In this document: positions 35,531 through 48,577 of the stretch, one piece after another | Layout: each line of letters starts with the position of its first letter | Position numbering within the stretch: the stretch's first letter is position 1 | NCBI GenBank assembly: GCA_020631735.1 | Contig: CM036158.1 | Coordinates: forward strand, 82,595,914-82,659,913 | Reading direction: 5' to 3' | From: Saccharum officinarum | Taxonomy: Eukaryota; Streptophyta; Magnoliopsida; Poales; Poaceae | Length of the DNA: 64,000 nucleotides | The notes under the pieces: generated by a model | Databases searched by the model: none | What the model saw: only the letters and a program-made list of their open reading frames with translations | What the model was told of the DNA's origin: nothing | Position numbers and translations under genes: made by a program

Positions 35531-36419
35531 GGGGCTGCAGAGCGGCCTCTTCTGCATGGGGTCACCAGCTCCATCCACAAATGGATTCTAGGTGAAAACC
35601 CTACCCACCAGCTCTAGGCTAGTGGCGATGGTGCAGCTAGCATCATCTACCTCCTTGGAGGCGTCGTTGAAGATTTCGTTCGTCGCACGTGCCATGGTGA
35701 CACTGTGACAGGCCTGGGGGCAAAAGCCCTACTCATGTGCTTCTTTTCGATGATGGTGGCGTCCGTGGATGTCACTCTCCTTCGTGAAGGCATCGTTGAA
35801 GCACTCTTGTGGTTGTGCCTCTGCTTTATCTTCTGCTCCTCTCGCCGGAGTTGCTCCTTTGCCGCTAGGGCATGTGTGTGCTTCAACTCTTCTTCGCAAT
35901 GGTCTATTCAGCTGCTTGGTGTTGCCGCAGTCATTGGTTGTGGTAGCATATTCTTTGCCGCTACCACTCTTCTTACGGATACTTTGTCGTCGTTGCTGCT
36001 CTGGCAGATGCTTTGCCGTTGACGTCGCCTTGGTCTTCCCTCTCTGGCAGATGCTTTGCTGCCGTGAGCGTGATGGCCCCGTCTTGTGGATGCTTGTCGC
36101 AGTGCTGCTGGGGCGGATATTGTCACTGAAGTCTCATCTTCTCTTGGTGGATGCTTTGCTACCATGGCTTCACCTCCTATGTTGGCAAGCAAGCATTGAT
36201 GTTTCTTTCCTTTGTAGGTTCAGTCAGTTAGGGTAGTGGTGGATGGGCCTCTTCTTACCACCGTTCTTTCTATTCTGATGTCGCTTAGGTTTCTAACCAC
36301 TTTCTATATGATTCTGTAACTGGCACTATAGGTTCTCCCATAGCTGCATTATGTAAGCCATTCTTTTGGCACTCTTTCTTCTTAATGAAATACGTGTGAA
36401 GTCATGTTCTCAAAAAAAA
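35531..36419 (+). mobile_element. Poly-A retroposon A, copy 2
   Basis: This corresponds to 9264-10155, with the same ATGCTTTG hairpins and A-run. It has small indels, for example a lost T near 35940 and a 2-base loss near 36080. Confidence 0.6.
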
Positions 36420-38308
36420 GGAATGCGAAGGGAGACCAAGGAGGGAGGCAATCGAGATGACCAAGGGTCTACGAGGTGAATCGGAATAAATGAAAACTAC
36501 CTTCCAGAATCAGAGGTCATGGGGTCTTGTCGTCTTGACTTTGCCTATACCTATAGAATTAAGACGTTTTCTACAGAACGTGTTAAGAAGTGTGGCTACG
36601 CAAGATCGGGTACTTGGCATATACACATTTTAGAAAGCGTTACAAAGGGAACGTATCTAGAGGAGGGTCTTTCTTATAGTCTACAAACATACATCATTTT
36701 TACCAACTAGTCTTTTTTTAAAGATCTAGTTGCCTGGCTTGATTAATAATAAGAAGGTATCATACAACAGTTGGTTACATGCGCGAGCAGCGCTCCCTAC
36801 TGCAGCCTAGGCTGCAGAGGTTCTGGTTTACAAAGGCTAATTATTCACTACCTAGTCGAATGACCATTAGTGGTCTGAGAGCTGCCCCTTCTACCAAGTA
36901 CCAGTAGTGCCTAATATCCTTAATCTCCATGAACGTAGCCTTTGCTGATCTCCTATCGCAAGATGATAGCCAACCTAAAGTTCCACCACTGCTTAAATCC
37001 GACGTACTTCCATCTTCCCCATTACGCACATCATAAGGGAGAAAAGACCCTAACTCCATCGGTTGAGGATTGGTCGGTGATGGCACTGAACTAACAACCA
37101 TTGATCAAACTGGCACTACAACTTTTTGGGCAGCAGCAGCTCATTTGACCTCCATCTTCGTAGCATCAGACTCCTCAACTATCGCCACTAGGGCCTTATG
37201 TTACAATTGAAGTCTATAGGCACATTATAATATAACCACCTCACAAACATTCTTTTAGCGCCCGAGAGGGGTCTTAGAGGTGCAAGAGCATGCCAGAGGG
37301 GATGAAGAGAGCCAACCGGGGTGCATAAGGGTTTGAAGCGACAATGAACCATGCCTCTGGCAACTGGTCGTAGGCTCAACACATAACAACAACCAACCGG
37401 GATACCGAATAGCATTATATTGCTACCAAGTCGCCCTGTCTTCAGCGTGGCTCTGTCTTCACAAACATTCTTCTAGTACCTCTCACGTATCATCTTGGCT
37501 ACAAAATGGAAGGTGTATGTGGAGACATTTCTCCCACAGAGAATACATAGTTGAGACTATAGCCAAATGGCTGGTACACATGCAAGCATGGACAGATCTA
37601 GGGGTATCCCTAGGTATTCCTAGGAATAGCCAACTTTTTTGAAGCACTCTTAAGTATATATGTATGTATACTTATATATAAAAAACGTACAATGAAGTAT
37701 TCTCTAGTATTTTCGCTAATTTTAGCCCACAACGGCAAAGAACGTTCTATCGGTCTAGCTCCCAACCTCCCCACCTCACAAGTCGAGCCACTAGGCCCAT
37801 GAGGCCTCTCCACCCTTTCCTCCCTGGTCGCACCCATGGTGCCCTCATGCCCTGCCCCTGTCCACCCAACCACATGACTCCACGACTCCTCAACCATGCG
37901 AGTTAGTAAGTCCTGAGTGCGAGGCTATTCCTCAATCTCCATTCCAAAATCTCTAACCCTAATCGACTGGTGGTGCACGCATCTGGTGTGCGGAGCGATT
38001 GCGGCCTCTCAGTGCCTAGGCTATGCCTGCATGGTAGATGGTGGCTCAACGGCCAAGGGCTAGAGGTAACAGCTGAGCAGCGGCCCACCAGGCACAGAGG
38101 CAAGCAAAGCAAGGTGAATTTTTTAACGTGGGAATAAGCAAAGTTGAAATCCTAGATCCACACTGCATGCAAGAGACCTAAGCTTTCTCCTGTGTCCGTG
38201 GAGGCATGCAGACATATGTTTTATGACAAACATTGGTGGTAAAGGGGATAAACAGAGAATCAATGAATTGATAGTTAGGTGGATCCAACGTCCAGAAAGA
38301 TTATTAAC

Positions 38309-38640
38309 GTGTCAGTATAATAACCGACAGTGATATGAAAATATCATTGTTAGGTTGTGGCTTGACCAGTCGGCTAGAACATATCACTGCCGGATTGTAG
38401 CATGAGCCAGCAGTGATATCATAGCTATCACTGTCGGTTCGTAGCACGAACCGATAGTGAAATATCGCTGCCAGGTGGTGGTTTGAGCCAGCATGATAGG
38501 TGTAATCATTGTTGGGTGATTAGTTTCCTGCCAAGTTTCTGGCTCCTAGGCTTATGACTCGACAGTGATAACTAATCACTGTCGACTCCAAAACAATAGG
38601 AAGTGATGCTCCGACAGTGATTGCATGTTCTGGCATAGTG
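38309..38640. mobile_element. Degraded CACTA element, copy 2
   Basis: This corresponds to 12052-12383, with the same ATCACTG(C/T)CGG repeats and right terminus. Confidence 0.55.
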
Positions 38641-39023
38641 ACTCCTGGATGCTTATGGGATCTCATATGGTCCTTTTCATCACTCTTCCATCAGTTCTTC
38701 CCAAGGAGACATATGATCATCACATTAGCACACAGTTCACTACATCAAAAAGGGATAAATGAAACCTCCACAATATTTAGCGAAGAGGACTCAAGAAAAA
38801 ACTTTAATCAAAATTATCTCTTCTATTTTGAAGATTTCTTTTCCATTGACACAATAAATTCCTTCCTGCAAATACATTGTATGTACTATACATTTTAAAC
38901 TTTTCTTCATCTCAACCTACATGTAATTTGCATCGCTAACATAATATTGGGTAATACTTCAAATTTAATTCCATTCATCCTACACTTTTCTAAATATTGG
39001 TTTCCTCAAATTTGTGCAGTAAA

Positions 39024-39800
39024 CACTACCACAAAACAGACCATCACTGCCGAATCTCAACCCATCATCACGGCCGGAAAACAAACTGGTAGTGGGCAAG
39101 TGACAGTGATGTGGTTTTTCTTTCTGCCGCAACCCAACCATCATCATTGCCAGAAAGCGAACCGGTAGGGGGCAAGTGGCAATGACGTTTTTCAGGATTC
39201 GAACTCGAGACCTCAAGCCCCTCAAGCGCACATACCAGCTGAGCTACGCGATACATGTGACTATATAGCTAATGCTATTCTTTCAACTACATATTTTTGA
39301 ATCTTATATTGTACATTTGACACTCAAAACAATCTCAAATGAAAAGATTGTTTAACTGCAAAGTTGTAGATCTCGTTGAGTACTACAACTTTGATGTTGA
39401 CTTTGTCTCCATTCGACATTAACATGTCAAATTTGATCCAAAACTTGTATTGAATATTTGGACTTGTAAACCATCTCAAATTAAAGTTATCAGCTAGTTT
39501 TAGATCTCTTTTAAGTCCTAATTTTGATATCAAGTTTGTCTTAATCCGATCTCATATGAAAAAGTTATGATTTTTTTACAAAAACTATGACTGTCGGTTG
39601 AAGCCACGAACCGGCACTATCCTTGTTGGTTCGTGGCTTAAACCAACTGTGATAATACCATGTCTATCACTGTTGGTTGAAGCCACAAACCGGTAGTGAT
39701 AGTCGTCAGTTGAAGCCATGAACCGATAGCGATACTCTATCACTGCCGGTTCCAAAACAACTGGCAGTGATAATTTGTGATTGTCAGTTCTGTAGTAGTG
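39024..39800. mobile_element. Non-autonomous CACTA element, copy 2
   Basis: This corresponds to 12767-13545 and is 2 bp shorter. It has the same AAA target duplication (39021-39023 and 39801-39803) and the tRNA-like segment at 39195-39246 on the - strand. Confidence 0.8.
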
Positions 39801-41182
39801 AAAGCGCTAGGTATTTAGTATATTTGACAAAACTTACCTATATCATAAAATCATGAAATCTTTCAAAGTCAATTCGGCTAAAACCCCAAAACTGTCTTTA
39901 CTTTTATCATACTGTTGCTTTCAGCACTGCTAGTTTCTATTTCATCTTGAAAAAGCGCATCGAGAAACTGTTTAGGTATTTTTCGAGTGGGTTTCACAGT
40001 TGTATTGATGCATTATATAGGTACAACTTGTGCTTGATTTTCCAGCTTCAATCGCTCAAATTGTTATTGGGTTGACCAATCAAAATATGCAAACGGTTTG
40101 GCAGTGCCTGTGACGACCTCTCGGATTGTGAGAAAGCACTATCCCTAAAAAATTGATTATTTAATTTTGTCCTAAATCTAATTATTTAAAGTTTTTAGGG
40201 ATATTTACATAGTATACCTATTTGAATTATTTAAATTATATTACCAAATAATTTTGATTAGATTAGTCATAGGAATATGTACATGGTGTACCTATTTGGT
40301 GTTATAAGTGTTGATGTTCTCCTCTATAAATTTAAATAAACTTTAGAAAAGTTTGACATAGAATAAAACTGAAATATCAACATTTTTAGGACAGATCGAG
40401 GAATTATTTTCCTACTGCTAATAGGCAGATAAGTAAGAAAATTGTATTGACAAAATAAAACCGCAAATGCATGCAATATACATTCTGCTTTTGCGTGCGA
40501 ATTATTACTCCCTGCTAATGTGAAGCAAACAAATCAAAGTGCAACCGTAATGTGAAATAATGCCACGAGCTTCCTCCGTTTCCAAATTGTTAATCGTTTT
40601 ATATTAGTATTGTAATTTGGAACTTGTATATTACGTATGCAAAAACGTTAACTTGATTGATAAGAAGATTAAAAGATGAAGGAAACCGTTTAGCATGAAA
40701 TGGAAAAGAAGAAATTCGTAACGAGAAGTGGATAAAAATATAGAGAAATGTTGCTCTGAAATCTGAGTGCTGTGCTAGCTGTGTTACTAAACAACGATGT
40801 AGTTGGTGAGTGTAGTAGTGCAAATCCACTAATATCATGGAACCAATCTAGCTGGTCAATTCATACTGTTCAATCAACGTATTGAGATTTAGCCTAAATT
40901 AGAACCCAGAATTGTTGCCTGCTATAGTCAATTCAACAAACAAAACAAGACCGTCATATCATACTTCCTTTCTCTCGGTCATAGCTAGCATATCATCTTT
41001 ATTATTTTGTCAATTGGAAAAAGAAGAGGAAGGTGAGAATATACGTGATCGGGAGATGATACCGGAGGCCTGGGCATTCGCCATTTGCATCTTACCGCCC
41101 TGATCTGAGTGAACATCTAAGAGAGGCCGAAAGCAGTAGCTACGTACGTACCTTGTGCCAGTATAGTGGCGAAGAGACAATA

Positions 41183-43205
41183 ATGGCCTCTCCTGGCTCT
41201 CCAGCATCGCGCATCAGTGCGGCGGCGCTAATGGCGATGCTGGCGGTCGCCGCTGGTGGCAGCGCACAGCTGAAGTACGGGTTCTACAAAGGCAAGTGCA
41301 ACGGCAGCGACGTGGAGGCAGTGGTCCAGGGCATAGTGAAGGCCCACTTCGCGCGCGAGAACCCCATCGTCGCCTATCTCCTCCGCATGCAGTTCCACGA
41401 CCACGAGTGCGCCGTCAATGTACGTATGTAAAGACCATGCACGTGCGTGTTCACAAGGAGTACGTGTACTTACGGCGGTTAACGTATGCTCCCAACTGCA
41501 ACCGGTTACGATGGCAGGGGTGCGATGGTGGTCTGCTGATCGACGGCCCCGGCACGGAGAAGACGGCGGCACCCAACCTGAGCGTCAAAGGCTACGATCT
41601 CATCGCAGCCATCAAAACGGTGCTGGAGGGGATGTGCCCCGGCGTGGTGTCCTTCTCCGACATCCAGATCCTCGCCACCAGGGACGCGGTCGCGCTGACC
41701 GGGGGGCCGGCGTACGCGGTGCGCACGGGGCGCAGGGACCGCCGGCAGTCTCGAGCCTCCGACGTCAGGCTCCCGGCGCCGGACTACACGGCGGCGCAGG
41801 CGGTCGCCTACTACGCCAGGCTGGGGATGAACGCGTTCGAAACGGTGGCGCTGCTGGGCGCGCACACCGTGGGCACCACGCGCTGCAGCGCCATCAAGAG
41901 CAGCAGGCTGTACGGGTACGGCGGCAAACACGGCGCGACCGACCCAGACATGGACCCGCCCCCGCGTCCGTGTACAAGAAGTGGGTGTGTCCGAACGTGT
42001 CCTCGTCGGACGGCAACGCCGTGTTCTTGGACGACCAGTGGAGCGCGCTCAAGGTGGACAACCACTACTACAGGAACCTGCAGCTCCGCCACGGCCAGGC
42101 CCGGCCCTGGGGGTGCGATATGTGCCTCCGTTCAGGGCCCACGAGGCCAAGGGGCCCACCCAAAATATGCAAGTAGGCATAGGCCCTACCTCCCGCTACC
42201 GGAACCTCCTTCCTCGCGTGCTACCAGAGCTGTAGATGAGAGCCGAGAGGCCGTACTCCGAGCTAAACTTCAGTGCCGCCTGCGCTGTGCTGTGTCTATA
42301 CGTGAACTGAGACGAAAAGGAGCAGCTAGCAACAATAGATAAGAAGGGCGGGTTCCAGTTGAAAATTACTAGAGAGAAAGAAAAATAGAAAAGAACTAGA
42401 TTGATTTAGAAATAGTTCAGGGTTCCTAATACAAAGTGCATGTTAGCTTTTCTTCCCTCGTAAAATGATCAAAACGGCTGAAACTTCAAAATTGTGTAAT
42501 AAATTCTAGAAAACCTAAATATGGTGAAATAAATTTTAGTAGCATTGAATTAACTATAACTACACAGTAGAAGTGGTAAAATCACATGTTGCATACTTTA
42601 TGTTTTCTAGATAAATACATTTAGCAAAACCATAGTCTATTTTTGTACGGAGTTCTTGTTCGCAATAAATCCCAAAAAACAATCTCAAGTTAATTGTGTC
42701 AATTCCACACTAGGGTAAAAGCTTTACACCTATCAAGGCTTATATGAAAATGCAGAAAATAAAATAATGTTTCTGTTGATTTGTTTTTATAGAGAGTATA
42801 ACTAAATAAAAATGATAAAGTTGATATAATAGTATTAGTGATTATTCAATTCAATGATCATGCATATTAGAAAAGCTTCTTTCATCCAGAAAAAAAAAGT
42901 ATACGTACGTCAATTTGCCTTCGAGTTCCGTCGCGTCGAAGCTTTCCGCCAATCTCCGGTCTTCTGCGTTCGCGACTCCGCGGTATTACCCATCTTCCAG
43001 TCGGACCGGGCCTGGCCACGGCGTGCTCTCCGTCGATCAGAACCTCTACAGCGACGGCTCTACGCGCTGGATCGTCGACCAGCTCGCCAGCAACGCTGCC
43101 CTCTTCCAGTCGGAGTTCGCCAAGGTTCTCGTTAAGCTCAGCGAGGTCAACGTGCTCACCGGCGTGCAGGGAGAGATTCGAAAGGTCTACAGCAGGTTCA
43201 ACTGA
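41183..43205 (+). pseudogene. Class III peroxidase with hAT insertion, copy 2, additionally frameshifted
   Basis: Segments are 41183-41419, 41518-42095 and 43023-43205. A one-base loss near 41958 (copy 1 CCCGGCCCCC, here CCCGCCCCC) shifts the frame about 45 codons before the hAT insertion. The loss is in a G/C homopolymer context, so a sequencing error is at least as likely as a mutation. Other features equal copy 1. Confidence 0.8.
42096..43014. mobile_element. hAT element in the peroxidase exon, copy 2
   Basis: This corresponds to 15841-16765 and is 919 bp. It has the same 8-bp duplication GCCACGGC (42088-42095 and 43015-43022). Length differences include a TCT loss near 42450. Confidence 0.93.
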
Positions 43206-44024
43206 CCTGACCACCTCATCATCTGTCGGCTCTTCTTCTCTGTTTATTAATTAGTTTCATTAATTTCCTCTTGCTTTCATGATCCGAAATGCTTGCTGCT
43301 GCTTCTTGGTATTTGCCTCCTTTTGGTTTGATTAACTTTGTCTAATTTTCATTTCATTCCTTCTTTTAAAATACCACCAGTTTTTGCAATAATATACATA
43401 CGCACACGATGGACGAATTTACCATTTGAATAACCAAGCTCTTCTGAGCAATAATGAAAAAACTGTTTGTTTTCTTGATTACCTGATCACTGATGTCGGA
43501 GGTTCCGAACAGTGACTATTTTTTGTGACTATTTTTTCTTCCTTATATACTCCGTATATCATACATGGTAGCCCATGGTATTGGACAGGCACTGAATAAT
43601 CTGGTTGAGCAATGGGGACAACAAACATTAAAAAGAACACAAAAATTTCAAACCAATCGAATGAGACATGGTAAGCATTAGCATAATAAAAATATAAAAC
43701 CTGCAGTCCCTAGTTGAAATATTTACGACAATGCTTGAAGAATGTTCAGAAGCACAAACACCAGATGAGCAATATAAGCATTTCATCTTTCAAGTTCGGT
43801 TCACACACTTTCGTATCCAAATCTGAGCACTTTTATGAGAGTGCTGTAAAGAAATGGGGCATTAACATAATTCCAGTTTATTGCGACCAAAATTCATTCG
43901 TAACTAACACTCATCTAGAAGCTGAATTCACGAACATTCAAATGACATACAACAAAGTAGGGGGCAAGATAAGTCCATGAAGTTGGAGCATGGGCAGGTA
44001 AGTCTCTGATTTTCATAGTAAAAT

Positions 44025-46305
44025 TCATTCAACTACAGCTAACAGATCTGACTCCCGGCAGAAGCAGTGCTTCTCATCGGTACCAAGGTCCACCTACAAC
44101 ACAATGGGCTAAGTCAGATAAGTTGAATCAGAAAATGTAGGGCTCAGAACAAGGCCACAAAATTTTTTTAGTAAAGCAGAAATCAGCCAGTTTACCTCGT
44201 AAGCATTGATGTCTGAGAAGAGAACCTGCAAGTGCAAACCAGGTTAGAGTATTCTTCATGACGAGCATTGTACTTCTGTAAAAGTACATATGATAAACTA
44301 TGCAAACTGTAAGAATTGACACAATAACAATATCCACTGCAGGGCAAAATAGACAAAGACAGAACCAATAAAGCATGTCTATTTTCAGAGTTTGCAGTAG
44401 GCAGATTTCAGTAGCAGACAATGCCATAATGGTTGCAGCTTGCAAGTTAGCACAATGTATTTGTTTCAAAAACATAACCACTCTTCAATCTACTCAAGTA
44501 AACATAGCCCATTCATTTACACAATTACAGTACAGTTTATATGTCCAAAGATTCACTTAGTTCCTTCATCCAAGATAAGCAATAAAATACTCCCTCCATT
44601 TCAAATTATAAGACGTTTTGGATTTTCTAGATCCATTGATTTTACTATGTATCTAGACATAAGTGTATATCTAGGTACATAGCAAAATCTATGTATCTAG
44701 AAATGTCAAAACGTCTTATAATTTGGAATTGAGGGAGTAAGATTACAAAAGACAAGAAGCCACAAAGCACAATGTGCCATCATATGACAGATTGTTCTCT
44801 AAAGTATAAATACACTTCACATGCAAAGCACAAAATGGTTCTCGTTGGCACAAGTGAGTGTTTGGTCATGCATCAATAAGAGTTATGTCAGAAAATGCTG
44901 CTTACCTTCTTCCCAGCCTCAACTTCACTAACATCAGCACCAACCGATAGAATCTAGCATGAATGATACAATATTGTGGGACTATATCCTGCTGAAATTA
45001 ACAATTACAGAAACAGAGAGTAGTGCCTTTAAGATCTCACCTCACCCATCAGATATCTCTCAAACTTAACAGCAGATTTCGGTAGCAATACACCACCAGC
45101 AGATTTCTGCATGAATAAAAAGTTTTGTCAGAACAATCAACTATATAAAAGTATCAACTTCTAAAAAACTTCATCAGTGACATGTGTACTCCTGGAATAC
45201 AGTTTCACAGAAAAGGAAGCATGCAACAGTTGCTTCTAAACTTTTTAAATGACAGGTCCCTGCTAACATGTCAAACTAACCACACTTAATCATAGGAGTA
45301 CTGCAATATCTCTATGTGGTGCAGTAAAACAGAATACTGCAATTGTAGTTGGGGGAAATGCACGTGTGTTAGCTTCAGTAAATCAATTATACTATTTCTT
45401 AAATAAACTCAGACTTCCCTAAGACATTTCAAAACCAAAGTGACGGGAGTTGCTCTCAAAGCAGAGTAATTAGCACGCTTAGGGTATAAGTTTACCTTGC
45501 TTAGGTTTGTTTGAACATACCCATTCCCTCCCAACACATGTGGATTGGAGAGGGAAATGAAGTAATTTCCCCTCAACGCCTCCCAATCCAGTCCAAATCA
45601 CATGGGGAGGGTTTATTTATCCAATAAGCCCCACTTGAGTTCTGTTAAGCCACCTTTGTACTTAATTCACGTGTCTCGTCAAGTTCAACAATAGTTGAGA
45701 AGTGGGGAAAGACTATACTACTCTGTCAATCGCAACTTTTAATGGAAATTCCTAAAGCTTAAATTAGAAAGCCTGACCTTTTTTAATCAGAGACTTCCTG
45801 CATTTTTTGATATACAATGGTTCATACACTGAGTGTTTTACATGGAGCGTTCACTTTGCAAATTGAAATAAGCACATTTAAGGATTTACTCCACTTGAAG
45901 TGTTGGAGTGAGAGCAGCAAACCAACAATTAGCAACGAATAAATCTAAATAAAACAAAATAGCAGCACAATATAGAGACACTATTGATAGCGGAGAGACC
46001 TCAGGGATCTGCTGGAGACGGACGAGCACCCGGTCGTTCTGCGGCGCCACCTGCCCCCCAAAAACACAAGCACCACACTGTTAGACTTTAGACCACGAAT
46101 TCAACCCGAAAGACCTTGAAGACTCGAAACCAGAGCGTATGATCACAGAAGCGAGCCCACACACCTTGGCAGGGTCGTACTTAAGCGCAGCCACGCGCAG
46201 TCCGGCCCGGCGGATGGGGGCGGCGCCCAGGGGCCTGCGGCTGCTGCCGCTGCCGGCTAGGAGGAAGGGCGAGGCAGACACGGCGGCGAGGAGCGAGGGC
46301 GCCAT
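44025..46305 (-). CDS. CPN10: Chloroplast 10-kDa co-chaperonin, copy 2
   Basis: Exons are 46305-46165, 46050-46000, 45106-45041, 44953-44906, 44225-44196 and 44093-44025. They encode the same 134 residues as 17776-20057, with intact splice sites. One base is missing in intron 2 relative to copy 1. The heat shock element is kept at 46333-46345. If the repeat is an assembly artefact this is not a second gene. Confidence 0.85.
44590..44737. mobile_element. Stowaway MITE in CPN10 intron 4, copy 2
   Basis: This corresponds to 18341-18488, with identical length and TA flanks. Confidence 0.9.
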
Positions 46306-46332
46306 TGCAGTGAAGACAGGGAAGGGGGCGTG

Positions 46333-46345
46333 GAAACTTCCAGAA
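46333..46345. promoter_or_regulatory. Heat shock element upstream of CPN10, copy 2
   Basis: GAAACTTCCAGAA is unchanged and again starts 28 bp upstream of the start codon. Confidence 0.6.
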
Positions 46346-46671
46346 GGACCAAGGTTTCTTCCCTGGGGGATGGTTGGTTGCGTCGCGTCGCCGTCGCGTC
46401 GTCGCTCGGGCGTCGTGTGCCTTCCCTTATCTGCTTTTGCACGAGGATGGATTCCTTCTCGATACTTCCATAGTTTCTTTTTGGGCCCTTATCTTGAAAT
46501 GGGCTGCAATCTTAAGGATGTGCAGGGGGCTTAGCTTCCCCATCGATTTCGTTTGGTTCGGCCCGACATTAAGGTTGGAGCTGGCCTGCTGGAATAATGG
46601 GCCTGTTGTGATGTCTGATGGTGCTCCGTAGAACAATTGGCATGGAACAATGCGAGTTTTCTTTTATACTA

Positions 46672-46912
46672 CTCCCTCCATGTCACAAAAGAGTGTCACG
46701 AGGTCAAATATTTTTTACTTTGATGAAATATATACAATAATAAAACTATTAACATTTATGGTACATGATAGATATTATTAGATTAATCATTAATTTTTTA
46801 TAATAAACTTATATAGAGATACAAATGTTGTTGTTTCTATAAATCTAGTTAAATTTAAGAAAGTTTAACCTACATGAAATCTAAAGCTATACTCTTTTAG
46901 GGACGAAGGGAG
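46672..46912. mobile_element. Stowaway-like MITE, copy 2
   Basis: This corresponds to 20424-20664, 241 bp in both copies. Confidence 0.65.
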
Positions 46913-48116
46913 TGCCCCATATTCTCCATATGGAATGTTACTACCGCATGGCCATGCAGGATATCCCAGTCTGCCTCCATGTCTAGATTAGGATATGTGT
47001 TTAACAAAAAAATGTTGGTGCTGTATTTGAAGAAGTTAGTCCAAATGTTGCCTAGAATTTTTTTTATGAAAAGACCTAAACAGTAGTTCAAAAAACTGCC
47101 AATAATTTTGAAGAAAGACTTCAACAACTATGGAGAGTGTTGTCTGACAATTTTCAAGAAAAAAGTAGTGGTTCAAATGTTACCCAATAATTTTGAAGAA
47201 AAGACCTTCACAGTAGTTGAAAAGGTTGCCTAGCAGTTTGAATGAGATGTTGCCTAACTTTTTCTAACGAATGATCTAACAACTGTCGAGAACTTTCTAA
47301 AAAAAACTACTCTCTTTGCATATGCAGGTTACAAGACGGATCTAATTGACTATTACCAAAACCTGACAACTTCGTAGGGAAACTCCAATAGTTTTCTATC
47401 TATTCTCTCCATCTGTATGTTTGATGGCTCTCTCAAACAAACAGGGGAGCAAAAATAAAAATAAAAAAAGAGACATGGGCTCATGGCATCCTTTTGTATA
47501 CCAAATTTCTTCAGGCAAGAAGGCATTAAAACCCTCTAATCTTCAGAAAAATCTAATCTTCAAAAAAATCAAGGCAATGGCATCGCGAGGCAAGAAATCA
47601 AGTTTGAGCGACCCCAAGATTGCACCCTTCATCACCTTCGTCTGTAAGGGTGTCGACAATCATTGAATCCAACCTTGATTGCCAGTTTTCTTGGAAATGA
47701 TAGTGCATATAGTGAATCATATGCTCAAATTATTTTATTAAGACAACAAAGTCCCATAATTTGTGCTAAATATTTGGTTGCAGGTATGCTCGGGGGAACA
47801 AAATGGGCTTCAATCCACCATAAAAGTGGATCCTTTGTGGTGGATCCAATTGCCAAGGAGCTAAATCCTAGCTTGGAGGCCTCACCAAGATTGGATAAAC
47901 CGACTTCCTCAGGCATTTCAACATTCAACGGACAAGTTATTAGGCAACCTCAAGGACTAGGAGCAAATCCCAAATATTGGATGAAGGCGTGATGGTTCTA
48001 AAAGCATTCCTTAGGTCCTAGATTTGACCTTCCGTGAGAGCCAATTTTAGGCTAAAAAGTTGAATGTAACGGGGAGCTCTTCTCCACAGTCTTTCAACCG
48101 ATGAAGGTGGGCAATG

Positions 48117-48240
<124 letters not shown>

Positions 48241-48331
48241 CAAGTAAGCGACCAGCCCTAGCTACCTTACACCCACATGAATACCCCCTTACCATTCCAT
48301 GGGGCTGAGAAATAGGGAGCCCTCTCGATTG

Positions 48332-48577
48332 AGGCAGTGTTTAGTTCCTTCAAAATTCCAAAAATTTTACAAGATTCTTCGTCACATCAAATTTTTGGAC
48401 GCATGCATGGAGCATTAAATGTAGGTAAAAAAATAACTAATTGTACAGTTTGTCTGTAAATGTCGAGACGAATCTTTTGAGCCTAGTTAGTCTATAATTG
48501 AATAAATTTTACCAAATAACAACGAAAAGTACTACAGAAACTTTACACATACTTTACAACCATCTAAACACACCCTG
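48332..48577. mobile_element. Small MITE, copy 2
   Basis: This corresponds to 22088-22333. Confidence 0.5.
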
